From JBMDXK01 sp048594375 (GTDB lineage: Bacteria > Pseudomonadota > Alphaproteobacteria > Rhizobiales > Methylopilaceae), in NCBI GenBank assembly GCA_048594375.1, contig JBMDXK010000018.1:62001-126000 (forward strand): a stretch of 64,000 bases of DNA. The letters are read 5' to 3'. Both the position numbers and the translations under genes were made by a program. Under the pieces are notes generated by a model, which did not search any database, was not told the origin of the DNA, and worked only from the letters and a program-made list of their open reading frames with translations. This document shows positions 36,157 through 45,258 of the stretch, one piece after another (the stretch's first letter is position 1; every line of letters begins with the position of its first letter).

Positions 36157-39100
36157 ATGTTTATTACCCGTGTCAGTATCCATCATCCGGTTTTTGCCAG
36201 CATGGTTATGCTTGCCCTCATGGTGGTAGGAATATTTTCCTATGCGCGCATGGGCGTAGATCAGTTTCCCGACATTGATTTGCCGGTGATTGTTGTATCG
36301 ACCACCTTTTCAGGCGCCTCGCCGGAAACCATGGAAAGTGATATCACCCGCCCTATTGAAAATGCAGTCAATACTATTGCAGGGATTGATACGGTCACAT
36401 CGGAATCTTACGAAGGTCATTCCGTTGTGGTGGTGCAGTTCGATCTTGATGTGGATGCAGAATCTGCGGCGCAAGATGTGCGGGACCGGGTATCGCGCCT
36501 TGAGGCCACACTGCCAGACAATGCTGACGCCCCACAAATTATGCGTTTTAATCCTGATGACCAGCCGATTATCTCTCTTGCTGTATCATCCAAACAACAA
36601 TCATTGACAGAATTGACGTCACTGGCAGAAGAGTTGATTACCAAGCGGTTGAATATTGTTTCCGGTGTTGGGCAAACAACTGTAGTGGGCGGAAGCTCCC
36701 GCCAGATTGCGGTCATGGTTGAGCCTGAAAAAATGCAAGCACTTTCCATCTCGGTGCTGGAAATTCAAAATGCTATCCGCCGCGAAAATCAGGATATAGC
36801 CGCAGGTAACATGCACAAAGGCATTGATCAGCGGTTGATTACAGTGAAAGGACGCATAAAAAATCCGGAAGAATTTGATACCATTATTGTGGCACGACGC
36901 GGTGGAGCTCCGGTTTATCTGTCACAAGTAGCCAAAGTCCGCGACCAAGGGCAAGAACTGGAAAGCCGCGCGTTTTTTAATGGTCAGCCTGCACTCGGCA
37001 TTGATGTTGTGAAAATCCAAGGTTCCAATACGGTCGAAGTTGCAGCAGGTGTGCGCCGTACGGTGGATGCTCTGGCAAAAGAACTTGCACCCATGGGCGT
37101 AGAACTCAGTGTTTCACGGGATAACTCGCGCGCCATTACCAGCTCTTTGCATGACGTACAGCGCACCCTTATTGAGGGTGGATTGCTCACCATTGCCATT
37201 GTCTTCCTGTTTCTCAACTCTTGGCGCAGCACGGTGATTACCGCGCTTACCTTGCCCATCTCTATTGCAGGCACGTTTGCCGTTATTTACTTTCTTGGGT
37301 TTACGCTCAACATGATGACATTGATGGCTCTCTCGCTGGCCATTGGCATCCTGATTGATGACGCTATTGTGGTGCGTGAAAATATTACCCGCCATATGGG
37401 CATGGGCAAATCCCATAAACTGGCATCACTGGAAGGCACTACTGAAATCGGCCTTGCTGTGCTGGCGACCACCTTTACTATCGTTGCTGTATTCCTGCCT
37501 GTCGCTTTCATGGGCGGGATAATCGGAAGGTTTTTTATGCAGTTTGGCGTAACCGTTTCGGTGGCTGTGCTGATCTCGTTGTTTGTTTCTTTTACGCTGG
37601 ATCCCATGCTCTCCAGCGTTTGGTATGATCCATCCTCCCACAGGAATGTTAAACGCGGCCCAATTGGCCGCTTTGTAGAAAAGTTTGATCACGGCTTTGA
37701 ACGGCTCGCCAAATACTATCAAAATGTCATCGGCTGGAGTCTGCGTCACCGTATCACCACGATTGTTTTGGCGGGATCTGTATTTTTTGGGAGCCTGACA
37801 CTGGTTCCTCTCATTGGTGCAGAATTTGTTCCCAAAGGAGATCAAGGGAAATTTGAAGTACAGCTCAAAGCTTATGAGGGCGCATCACTGGATTATATGG
37901 TAGAAAAAGTAGCGCAGGTAGAACAGGTTTTACGCACTTATCCCGAGGTCTCCAATACCTACAGCACCATCAATACAGGCCGCTCGCGTGGAACAAACGA
38001 AGCCACAGTGCATGTAGATATGGTGCCATTAAAAGAACGCAGCCGCACTCCAAGCCAACTTGCAGAACCATTACGCACACGGCTTTCACAAATTGCCGGA
38101 CTTACTGTATCTGTGAACGAGCCTGGAGTAGGGGATAGCGGAGGCAATAACAAGCCACTGCAAATTAACGTGCTTGGTGAAAGTCAGGAAGAGCTAAAAC
38201 GCATATCCAAAGAAATGGTTACTATTCTTGAGAAAATTCAAGGTGCTGTCGAGATTGAAACCAGCATGGACAATGAAAAACCCACCCTTGCTGTAAGGGT
38301 ACGGCGTGATGTTGCCAGCGATCTTGAAGTCAGTTTGCAAAACATTGGCGATACCCTGCGTCCTCTCATGGCGGGTGATGCCGTATCAGAGTGGAATGCG
38401 CCAAATGGCGAAACCTATGACGTGATCGTGCGATTACCAGAAGACAGACGGCAGACCATTGATGATTTAAAAAATTTAATCATTCCCACTGGTCGCATGG
38501 ATAGCAACGGTATTCCGGTGGTTGTCAATCTTGACCAAGTGGCAGATTTTGTAAATGAAACCACGCCAAATGCGATTAGCCGTAAAGATCTTTCGCGGCA
38601 GGTGCTGGTGTCAGCCAACGTTTCTGGTCGCCCGATTGGTGATATTACACGTGAATTTACCCGTGAAAGCGCGAAAATTAGTATGCCAGCAGGTTACCGC
38701 GTGATGTTTGGCGGTGATGCGGAAAATATGGCAGATAGCATTAGCCATGCCCTCCAAGCTTTGGCACTGGCAGTCATATTTATCTACCTTATCCTAGCCT
38801 CGCAGTTTGGCAGCTTTCTGCAACCCTTAGCAATTATGACAACTTTGCCGCTGTCGCTGATTGGAGTACTCAGCGGTCTGCTGCTCACAGGTTCAACGCT
38901 GAATATTTTTTCGATTATCGGTTTTATCATGTTGATGGGGCTGGTGACCAAAAACGCTATCCTGCTGGTGGATTTTTCAAATCAGCGCCGCCGCGAAGGA
39001 GCAACGCTGCATGAAAGCCTGATTGATGCAGGCAAAGTACGTTTGCGACCCATTATAATGACTACGCTAGCGATGATTTTCGGAATGCTTCCGCTTGCTC

Positions 39101-39291
39101 TGGGATTGGGCGAAGGTGGCGCACAGCGCTCACCTATGGCACATGCCGTGATTGGCGGACTGATTTCTTCCACCCTTCTTACATTGGTTTTCGTGCCAGT
39201 AATTATCACCTATCTTGAACAATTCGGTGCATGGGCAAGCAAAAAGCTGCCTAAATCACCTGAAGAATATGAAACCGATAGGCTTAATTAG
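36157..39291 (+). CDS. RND-family efflux permease (HAE1-type)
   Basis: This 1044-residue inner-membrane proton antiporter has twelve helices and two large periplasmic loops. The proton-relay aspartates D401-D402 sit in LAIGILIDDAIVVRENI, and the sequence shows both helix sets (ALALAVIFIYLILASQFGSFLQPLAIM and the VTKNAILLVDF element). Its length and the VSIHHPVFASMVMLALMVVGIFSY opening fit the drug/hydrophobe-exporting HAE1 type. Substrates cannot be read. The 141 bases to the convergent oxyR gene are AT-rich without a gene. Confidence 0.95.
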   Translation: MFITRVSIHHPVFASMVMLALMVVGIFSYARMGVDQFPDIDLPVIVVSTTFSGASPETMESDITRPIENAVNTIAGIDTVTSESYEGHSVVVVQFDLDVDAESAAQDVRDRVSRLEATLPDNADAPQIMRFNPDDQPIISLAVSSKQQSLTELTSLAEELITKRLNIVSGVGQTTVVGGSSRQIAVMVEPEKMQALSISVLEIQNAIRRENQDIAAGNMHKGIDQRLITVKGRIKNPEEFDTIIVARRGGAPVYLSQVAKVRDQGQELESRAFFNGQPALGIDVVKIQGSNTVEVAAGVRRTVDALAKELAPMGVELSVSRDNSRAITSSLHDVQRTLIEGGLLTIAIVFLFLNSWRSTVITALTLPISIAGTFAVIYFLGFTLNMMTLMALSLAIGILIDDAIVVRENITRHMGMGKSHKLASLEGTTEIGLAVLATTFTIVAVFLPVAFMGGIIGRFFMQFGVTVSVAVLISLFVSFTLDPMLSSVWYDPSSHRNVKRGPIGRFVEKFDHGFERLAKYYQNVIGWSLRHRITTIVLAGSVFFGSLTLVPLIGAEFVPKGDQGKFEVQLKAYEGASLDYMVEKVAQVEQVLRTYPEVSNTYSTINTGRSRGTNEATVHVDMVPLKERSRTPSQLAEPLRTRLSQIAGLTVSVNEPGVGDSGGNNKPLQINVLGESQEELKRISKEMVTILEKIQGAVEIETSMDNEKPTLAVRVRRDVASDLEVSLQNIGDTLRPLMAGDAVSEWNAPNGETYDVIVRLPEDRRQTIDDLKNLIIPTGRMDSNGIPVVVNLDQVADFVNETTPNAISRKDLSRQVLVSANVSGRPIGDITREFTRESAKISMPAGYRVMFGGDAENMADSISHALQALALAVIFIYLILASQFGSFLQPLAIMTTLPLSLIGVLSGLLLTGSTLNIFSIIGFIMLMGLVTKNAILLVDFSNQRRREGATLHESLIDAGKVRLRPIIMTTLAMIFGMLPLALGLGEGGAQRSPMAHAVIGGLISSTLLTLVFVPVIITYLEQFGAWASKKLPKSPEEYETDRLN

Positions 39292-39432
39292 CCCCCCCAA
39301 AAAACCCATTAAAAGCAAAATTAATATTATTTTAAAGATAATCAATTCTTAACAATACTAAAAAATAATGAAAACTATTATGAATTTTACTATATTTTTT
39401 ATATTACGTCATAGTTCCTTACATTAAAATTA

Positions 39433-40350
39433 TTATTTTTTACTGCTTATTTTATGCAATATATTTTGCGCCTCTGCGCTGACCACATTCCCTAATTTAA
39501 TCAGAATCTTGTTTATTGCTGAGCTCTTGCGCCAGAACAACCCGATACTGCGCTGCGGTGGGTTATTGGCAAAAGAAATAATCTGCAAATTATCTTGCCC
39601 GGAATAAGGAATCCGCGCAGCAAGCTCTGGCAGCAGCGTAATCCCTGAACCTGCAATCACCATTTGCCGCAGAGTTTCAAGACTGGTAGCGCGAAACCCG
39701 TGTTCCTCTTGTGCGCCAGCCATCCGACACACATCCAACGCCTGATCGCGCAGACAATGCCCGTCTTCCAATAGCATCAGAGGATGGTCAGCCAAATCAT
39801 CCATCACAATCTTCGCCTTTGCCGCCAGCGGATGGGTGAATGGCACCGCCAGAAGGAAATACTCGTCAAACAAAAACTGCTGGTGCAAACGGCCGTCATT
39901 TACCGGAAACGCCAACATGGCAGCATCCAGCTTTCCAGCATGGAGCATTTTTAGCAGCGCAGGGCTTTTTTCTTCTACTAGCTGCAGATGCATCTGTGGA
40001 AACTGTGCCTGAATACCCGCAAGTACATGCGGCAGGAGATAGGGGCCAAGCGTGGGAAATGCCCCAAGCCGCACCGTCCCTGCCATATCGTCACGATCGC
40101 GACGCAGCTCTTCCCTCATCTGTTCCATCTCGTCCAGAATTCGGCGTGCGCGCTCCACAGCCTTTTCACCGGCAGGGGTAAGCATAATATTGCGGGGGGT
40201 GCGTTCAATCAGCACCACCCCCAAGGTTTCCTCCAGCTTACGAATTTGCGTGGACAGGGTCGGCTGGCTTATCAGGCATGCCTCTGCCGCCCGACCAAAA
40301 TTGCGGTAATCGGCAAGAGCAACCAGATATTGCAATTCCCGTAAGGTCAT
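39433..40350 (-). CDS. oxyR: Hydrogen-peroxide sensing regulator OxyR (LysR family)
   Basis: This 305-residue LysR-type protein has a winged helix (RAAEACLISQPTLSTQIRKLEETLGV) and carries the two redox cysteines C199 and C208 in LEDGHCLRDQALDVC, at the classic E. coli numbering. Oxidation joins them and activates transcription. It lies 16 bases downstream of ahpF on the same strand, so it may share its transcript. A matching operator is seen upstream of ahpC. Confidence 0.95.
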   Translation of the reverse strand: MTLRELQYLVALADYRNFGRAAEACLISQPTLSTQIRKLEETLGVVLIERTPRNIMLTPAGEKAVERARRILDEMEQMREELRRDRDDMAGTVRLGAFPTLGPYLLPHVLAGIQAQFPQMHLQLVEEKSPALLKMLHAGKLDAAMLAFPVNDGRLHQQFLFDEYFLLAVPFTHPLAAKAKIVMDDLADHPLMLLEDGHCLRDQALDVCRMAGAQEEHGFRATSLETLRQMVIAGSGITLLPELAARIPYSGQDNLQIISFANNPPQRSIGLFWRKSSAINKILIKLGNVVSAEAQNILHKISSKK

Positions 40351-40366
40351 GCTGGTTTATACCGTT

Positions 40367-41932
40367 CTAAGCTGCGGCTTCGTTTTCCAGAGGCGCTCGG
40401 ATGAGATAATCGAAAGCAGCCAAGGATGCCTTTGCCCCATCACCCAGCGCAATCACAATCTGCTTGTATGGCACGGTGGTACAATCGCCCGCAGCGAACA
40501 CGCCTTCCAGAGAAGTCTGGCCGTGCGAATCGGTAACAATCTCGCCGCGCGGGGAAAGTGTTAGTGTACCTTTGAGCCATTCCGTGTTGGGTATCAAACC
40601 GATCTGAACAAAAATACCTTGCAAAAACAGTTTTTGAGCAGTGCCAGAAGTACGATCAGTGTAGGTAAGACCTGTCACCTGTTTGCCATCGCCCAGCACT
40701 TCGGTAGTTTGTGCCGATGTCACCACAGTCACATTGGGCAGACTGAAGAGTTTGCGTTGCAGCACATCATCCGCACGAAGCGTTTTGTCAAATTCCAGCA
40801 GCGTTACATGCGTAACGATTCCCGCTAAATCAATAGCAGCTTCTACACCGGAATTGCCGCCGCCAATTACAGCCACGCGCTTACCTTTAAACAAAGGACC
40901 ATCGCAATGCGGACAATAGGCTACGCCTTTGTTGCGGTATGCGTCTTCACCGGGGACGTTCATCTGCCGCCAGCGGGCGCCGGTGGAAAGAATTACCGCC
41001 TTTGAACGCAAGGTTGCGCCGCTTTCCAGCGCTATTTCAAACAGAGAGCCTGCTTTGGTCAACTTTTGCGCCCGTTGCAGATTCATGATCTCCACATCGT
41101 ATTCTCGCACATGCAACTCCAGCGCATTGGCCAGCTTTGGGCCTTCAGTGTGCGGTACGGAAATGAAATTCTCAATCGCCATGGTATCCAGCACCTGCCC
41201 GCCAAAGCGCTCAGCGGCAATGCCGGTGCGGATGCCTTTACGCGCCGCATAAACCGCCGCCGCAGCTCCCGCAGGCCCACCACCAACCACCAGTACATCG
41301 AAAGGCTCTTGCGCGCTGAGCTGCTTGGCTTTGCGGGTACTCAGGCCGTTATCAAGCTTGGCCAGTACTTCTTCCGCCCCCATTCGGCCTTGTCCGAACA
41401 CGGCACCGTTGAGATAAATGGTCGGCACAGTCATAATCTCGCGATTTTTTACCTCTTCGGGAAAAAGCGCACCATCTATTGCCACATGTTTTATATTAGG
41501 ATTAAGCACAGCCAGAAGATTCAGCGCCTGTACCACATCAGGGCAATTCTGGCATGATAGAGAGAAATAGGTTTCAAAACTAAAATCACCGTCCAGATCA
41601 CGGATCTGATCCACCAGCGCCTGATCCACTTTCGGCGGATGCCCGCCAACATGCAAAAGCGCCAGCACAAAAGAAGTGAATTCATGCCCCATGGGCAGAC
41701 CGGCAAACCGAATATGAATATCATGCCCGGGCGATGTCAGCGCGAAAGATGGCGCGCGGATGTCTGGTACATCCACCACAGAAATTTTACTGGAAATACG
41801 GGTTAGCTCCGCAAGGAGCTCCATCATCTCGTTGGATTTTGCGCTGTTATTTTGCGATGCCTGAATGACAATCGGGCGCACCACACGTTCCAGATAAGCC
41901 TTTAATTGTGATCGGATCGTTGCGTCCAGCAT
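40367..41932 (-). CDS. ahpF: Alkyl hydroperoxide reductase subunit F
   Basis: AhpF passes electrons from NAD(P)H via FAD to AhpC. The 521-residue protein has an N-terminal double thioredoxin-like domain with C127-x-x-C130 (SCQNCPDV), the FAD motif VLVVGGGPAGAAAAVYA, the reductase disulfide in AYCPHCDGPLF (about 345) and the NADH motif VAVIGGGNSGVEAA. It is 314 bases downstream of ahpC on the same strand. Confidence 0.97.
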   Translation of the reverse strand: MLDATIRSQLKAYLERVVRPIVIQASQNNSAKSNEMMELLAELTRISSKISVVDVPDIRAPSFALTSPGHDIHIRFAGLPMGHEFTSFVLALLHVGGHPPKVDQALVDQIRDLDGDFSFETYFSLSCQNCPDVVQALNLLAVLNPNIKHVAIDGALFPEEVKNREIMTVPTIYLNGAVFGQGRMGAEEVLAKLDNGLSTRKAKQLSAQEPFDVLVVGGGPAGAAAAVYAARKGIRTGIAAERFGGQVLDTMAIENFISVPHTEGPKLANALELHVREYDVEIMNLQRAQKLTKAGSLFEIALESGATLRSKAVILSTGARWRQMNVPGEDAYRNKGVAYCPHCDGPLFKGKRVAVIGGGNSGVEAAIDLAGIVTHVTLLEFDKTLRADDVLQRKLFSLPNVTVVTSAQTTEVLGDGKQVTGLTYTDRTSGTAQKLFLQGIFVQIGLIPNTEWLKGTLTLSPRGEIVTDSHGQTSLEGVFAAGDCTTVPYKQIVIALGDGAKASLAAFDYLIRAPLENEAAA

Positions 41933-42078
41933 CGGAAAAACCTCAAAATAATATGCGTGTATGGTGAAAATACTGCCCCGAAGACTGGAACAATCCCGCT
42001 GTATGCTTCAAAGAACCACGCTCACTCGGCATGGCTCTTCCTATCGTTTTATGAAGCCTCGTTCGAAAAGGTCTCCAG

Positions 42079-42236
42079 AACACCAAAGCGCAGCAAATTT
42101 GGTGTTAGCGCCCCAAGCACCGCAGCAAAAATTTATCAGGGTGAGGGTATAGCAGGTGGGCTTTAGAGTAACCGCAGCGCAGCGTACTTAAGTACGTGAG
42201 CAGCGGAACGCATAAAACCGCCTGATAAAACTCACC
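42079..42236. repeat. Structured inverted-repeat element between ahpC and ahpF
   Basis: The 314-base ahpC-ahpF gap holds no convincing gene but much symmetry. AACACCAAA (42079) pairs with TTTGGTGTT (42098). TTTATCAGG (42132) pairs with CCTGATAAA (42221). Inside the latter, 42172-42206 forms an imperfect palindrome centred on GTACTTAAGTAC with CCGC/GCGG ends. This looks like a REP- or MITE-like element or a processing structure that separates ahpC from ahpF. Confidence 0.55.
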
Positions 42237-42246
42237 ATGATCAATT

Positions 42247-42810
42247 TTAGATTTTACCCACGAGGTCGAGAGAAGGTGCGAGCGTCGCTTCGCCTTCTTT
42301 CCATTTGGCGGGACAAACTTCACCAGGATGCGCGGCCACATATTGTGCGGCCTTCACTTTGCGCAAAAGATCTTCTGCGTCGCGACCGATACCTTCGGCG
42401 GTTATTTCTACAGCCTGAATAATGCCATCAGGATCAACAATGAAGGTTCCACGGTCGGCAAGACCTTGATCTTCGCGCAGAACATCAAAATTACGACTTA
42501 GTTGAGCGGTTGGATCGCCAAGCATAGCATACTGGATTTTGCCAATGGTTTCGGAACTGTCATGCCATGCTTTATGGGTAAAGTGCGTATCAGTGGACAC
42601 AGAATAAACTTCGACATTCAGCGCTTGTAATTGATCGTAGTAATCAGCCACATCGCCAAGCTCTGTGGGGCAAACAAATGTAAAGTCTGCAGGGTAAAAG
42701 AAGAAAATTGCCCATTTTCCACGGATGGACTGATCGGTTACTTCAATAAATTTTCCTTGCTTGTAGGCTTGAGCTTTAAACGGCTTGATTTCTTTATTAA
42801 CGAGAGACAT
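42247..42810 (-). CDS. ahpC: Alkyl hydroperoxide reductase subunit C (peroxiredoxin)
   Basis: AhpC reduces hydrogen peroxide and organic peroxides. The 187-residue typical 2-Cys peroxiredoxin has the peroxidatic C47 in FTFVCPTE and the resolving C166 in GEVCPAKW, both conserved. The ATG follows AAGGAAATG-like sequence. An OxyR site, -35-like TTTATC and -10 TATAGT (42870-42875) lie upstream in the minus direction. Confidence 0.98.
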   Translation of the reverse strand: MSLVNKEIKPFKAQAYKQGKFIEVTDQSIRGKWAIFFFYPADFTFVCPTELGDVADYYDQLQALNVEVYSVSTDTHFTHKAWHDSSETIGKIQYAMLGDPTAQLSRNFDVLREDQGLADRGTFIVDPDGIIQAVEITAEGIGRDAEDLLRKVKAAQYVAAHPGEVCPAKWKEGEATLAPSLDLVGKI

Positions 42811-42898
42811 TACATTTCCTTGGGAAAAACGATAATAGATTTTGGGAAGAAGACGTGGCTTCGGAGCGGACTATAGCTTCATCTCTTCAAAAGATAAA

Positions 42899-42935
42899 AT
42901 AGATAAAAATTATTTTTTTAATAGATTTCATCTAT
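42899..42935 (-). promoter_or_regulatory. OxyR binding site upstream of ahpC
   Basis: The 37 bases match the OxyR consensus ATAG-N7-CTAT-N7-ATAG-N7-CTAT in 15 of 16 positions; the plus-strand reading is ATAG-N7-TTAT-N7-ATAG-N7-CTAT. It is 89-125 bases before the ahpC start, with a TATAGT -10 (42870-42875) placed so that OxyR would abut the -35 region, the activating position. An oxyR gene lies 2.5 kb away. Confidence 0.85.
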
Positions 42936-42948
42936 GGTAAAAGGTATC

Positions 42949-42973
42949 AAAAAACAGGGCTGGCAGGGCCCTG
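42949..42973 (-). terminator. Terminator of the small membrane-protein gene
   Basis: On the minus strand, CAGGGC and GCCCTG form a stem around CCTGCCA, followed directly by TTTTTT. It lies 28 bases beyond the stop of the 41-residue gene and just upstream of the OxyR site, so it isolates ahpC from upstream transcription. Confidence 0.8.
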
Positions 42974-43001
42974 CTTTTAAAAACGCTGTGGAAATGAGGG
43001 C

Positions 43002-43127
43002 TTAGACCAGTACCCCGCTCGCAATCATGCTGGCAAGCACCACAAAAGTTAGCGCGCCACAGCGGGAAGGCCAGCAATTGAACAAATGCCGAGCGTCGAA
43101 AAATAAATGGTCAGGAAAATAGTGCAT
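43002..43127 (-). CDS. Small single-span membrane protein, 41 residues
   Basis: A short frame from ATG 43127 to TAA 43002 begins MHYFPDHLFFDARHLFNCW, continues PSRCGALTF and ends with the hydrophobic stretch VVLASMIASGVLV. AGGAG lies nine bases upstream of the ATG and a strong terminator follows, so it looks like an independent transcription unit. It has an N-terminal aromatic/His-rich part with two cysteines and a C-terminal membrane helix (about residues 25-41). I do not recognise it. The 286 bases upstream, to rppH, hold no other gene. Confidence 0.6.
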   Translation of the reverse strand: MHYFPDHLFFDARHLFNCWPSRCGALTFVVLASMIASGVLV

Positions 43128-43413
43128 AATTTCTGCTCCTGCAAAGCCGGGATCAAGAACCGGTCACGGGATTGATGACAAATGCACCGCACCGATTCTT
43201 TAAGAAAAATCGTGTACGCAGCGCCCGTAAAAGAAAAGCTGAAATTATGGCAAGATCAAGAAAAACAATTGCAATATCAGCACTTTAGAATTGTTACAAG
43301 ATCAAAATACTTTAGCAGAGTATTGAATCTACAGATGGTTTCTGACCAATAGGTCATTTTGTCACGCGTCTACCGTATAGTGCAAAAAGGATGTCTGCTT
43401 CAAAACAAAACGC

Positions 43414-43950
43414 TTAAACCGCAGGCGTACCCAGATGCGCGAATTCCTGAACCAGCCCCTCGTAGACAGGGCGTTTAAAGAACACAATCATGCTAGGCAG
43501 CTTGTGCATATCCACCCAACGCCAGCCATCAAACTCAGCGGAATGTTGTCCTTGCGCTGGGGTAGCAATGTCAATTTCGCTCTCATGCCCGTCAAACCGG
43601 AACACGAACCATTTCTGCTTCTGGCCGCGCCATTTACCCTTCCAAGGTTTTTCCGGTGTGACGCCGGGCAAATCATAAGTATACCAGTTCGCTGACTCGC
43701 CAAGCAGTGTCACAGACTGCACATTTGTTTCTTCATAAAGTTCGCGCAGAGCCGCAGCATAAGGCTCTTCACCAGCATCAATACCGCCTTGCGGCATCTG
43801 CCAGACATAATCTTCGCCTAACTCTGCTGTTTTCACCTCAGCATCAATGCGGCTGCCTACAAAAACTTGTCCTTGAGCATTCAATAGCATAATACCTACG
43901 CAAGGGCGAAACGGAAGATCATCAAGTGTGCGGGGCGCTGAAAAAGTCAT
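43414..43950 (-). CDS. rppH: RNA 5'-pyrophosphohydrolase
   Basis: RppH removes pyrophosphate from mRNA 5' ends and triggers decay. The 178-residue protein has the Nudix box GGIDAGEEPYAAALRELYEE and then TNV (residues about 56-78), with FRPCVGIMLLN and YVWQMPQGGID before it. Its ATG overlaps the stop of the upstream polysaccharide-deacetylase-like gene. It ends the envC-ctpA-yibQ-rppH group that is standard for Rhizobiales. Confidence 0.95.
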   Translation of the reverse strand: MTFSAPRTLDDLPFRPCVGIMLLNAQGQVFVGSRIDAEVKTAELGEDYVWQMPQGGIDAGEEPYAAALRELYEETNVQSVTLLGESANWYTYDLPGVTPEKPWKGKWRGQKQKWFVFRFDGHESEIDIATPAQGQHSAEFDGWRWVDMHKLPSMIVFFKRPVYEGLVQEFAHLGTPAV

Positions 43951-45107
43951 GAGGGCTTGTTTGTTTTTATGGCATGGCTAACAGGAATCAGAACAAAGCC
44001 ACGTTGTTCTAAAGTTGATATCCACTGTATAACGCGATCCAGTGTCACAGGTAAAGCACTTGCTGTTCCAATTGCTACTCCATTGCTGCGGGCGCGTTCT
44101 TCAAGCCGCACCAGAGCCGCGTCAATAGCCTCGGCACTGGGGCGCGTATCAATCTCTACTTCGGCGCGGTTGACCATCAATCCATTGCTCTGCCCCAGAC
44201 GAGAGACCAACGAGCGCGCCGAAGAGCCATCATCCAGAAACACTAGCCCGCGCTTTTGTACATCAGCGAGTACAGGTTTCAAAGCAGCCTCATTGCCGGT
44301 GAATTTTGCACCCATATAGTTGGCAATACCTACATATCCCTGCATACGGCCAAGAACCCAATGCAATCGCTGCACATTACTCGCTGCCGAAAGGCTTGTC
44401 AGCAAGGTCTGCGGTCCAGGGTCGTTGTTGGGATAATCGAACGGTTCCATTGGCACTTGCAGAAAAATTTCATGCCCATCGTCACGCGCTTCCTGTGCCC
44501 ATCTGACGAGTTCTTTACCATAGGGCGCAAATCCCAATGAGACGTCTGCAGGCAATTTATCAATCGCATCGCGGGTTGCCGCTGCACCAATACCAAGCCC
44601 GCCCACCAAAATAGCGATCTTCGGACGCGGATCATCAGCAAATAGGGACTCTCGAGCATAAATATCCAAGGCCTGACGACCATCAGAAGCTATTTTCGGC
44701 AATGCGCCATGAGGAGTTTCCTCCAAAAGGTCACGATCAATTTCGGCTCTCAAGCGTGAAGCGGTGCCACTATCGTCCCTGCCAGCATTTTCAGGCTGAT
44801 TTTGCGGAATTTTGATAATCAGTGGCGCGCCATGCTCTGGTTGATTCAAGGGAATTTGTGCTGAACGATCATGCGCCAGCGGAGTTTGATCCTGTTCTGG
44901 CGCCTTTTCTTCGGAGGCTGCTTTCTCTATCAGGGCTGTTACAACAGGCTGCCCAGCCATGGGGTCATCGACCAGAACAATCCACCCGCCAATGAGCATA
45001 TAAATTCCGCCAATACAGGCAAGCAGCCACGGCACAATACGGAAATTACGCACCGCGCGTGCTGATTTTGCTCCTTGCCCTAAAGGCTTGTTAAGTTCAT
45101 TGGTCAT
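43947..45107 (-). CDS. Divergent polysaccharide deacetylase family protein (YibQ/DUF610)
   Basis: The 386-residue protein has a single N-terminal membrane helix (about residues 24-46), a Pro/Glu-rich linker, and a C-terminal NodB-like barrel: PKIAILVGGLGIGAAATRDAIDKLP, EIFLQVPMEPFDYPNNDPGPQTLL, GYVGIANYMGAKFT, and GLVFLDDGSS. It acts in the periplasm or at the membrane; the family's catalytic status is unclear. ATG 45107 is preferred over a longer frame; the site upstream is weak. It lies between ctpA and rppH. Confidence 0.88.
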   Translation of the reverse strand: MTNELNKPLGQGAKSARAVRNFRIVPWLLACIGGIYMLIGGWIVLVDDPMAGQPVVTALIEKAASEEKAPEQDQTPLAHDRSAQIPLNQPEHGAPLIIKIPQNQPENAGRDDSGTASRLRAEIDRDLLEETPHGALPKIASDGRQALDIYARESLFADDPRPKIAILVGGLGIGAAATRDAIDKLPADVSLGFAPYGKELVRWAQEARDDGHEIFLQVPMEPFDYPNNDPGPQTLLTSLSAASNVQRLHWVLGRMQGYVGIANYMGAKFTGNEAALKPVLADVQKRGLVFLDDGSSARSLVSRLGQSNGLMVNRAEVEIDTRPSAEAIDAALVRLEERARSNGVAIGTASALPVTLDRVIQWISTLEQRGFVLIPVSHAIKTNKPS

Positions 45108-45258
45108 AGGTTTATTTGTCCGCAGGAAAGCCACATATAGTATATTCGCCAATAAGGCAAAGTACTTTAATCTACGCACAACACTAGAAGCGCTTTAGAA
45201 CTCCCAAGAGAGATTACATATAGTATGCGGTGCCTCGATTAGGAGACAGCGCACATTT

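Noticed and set aside
41957..42166. Short plus-strand open frames in the ahpC-ahpF gap
   Set aside because: They overlap the inverted repeats, have no ribosome site and no plausible protein features.
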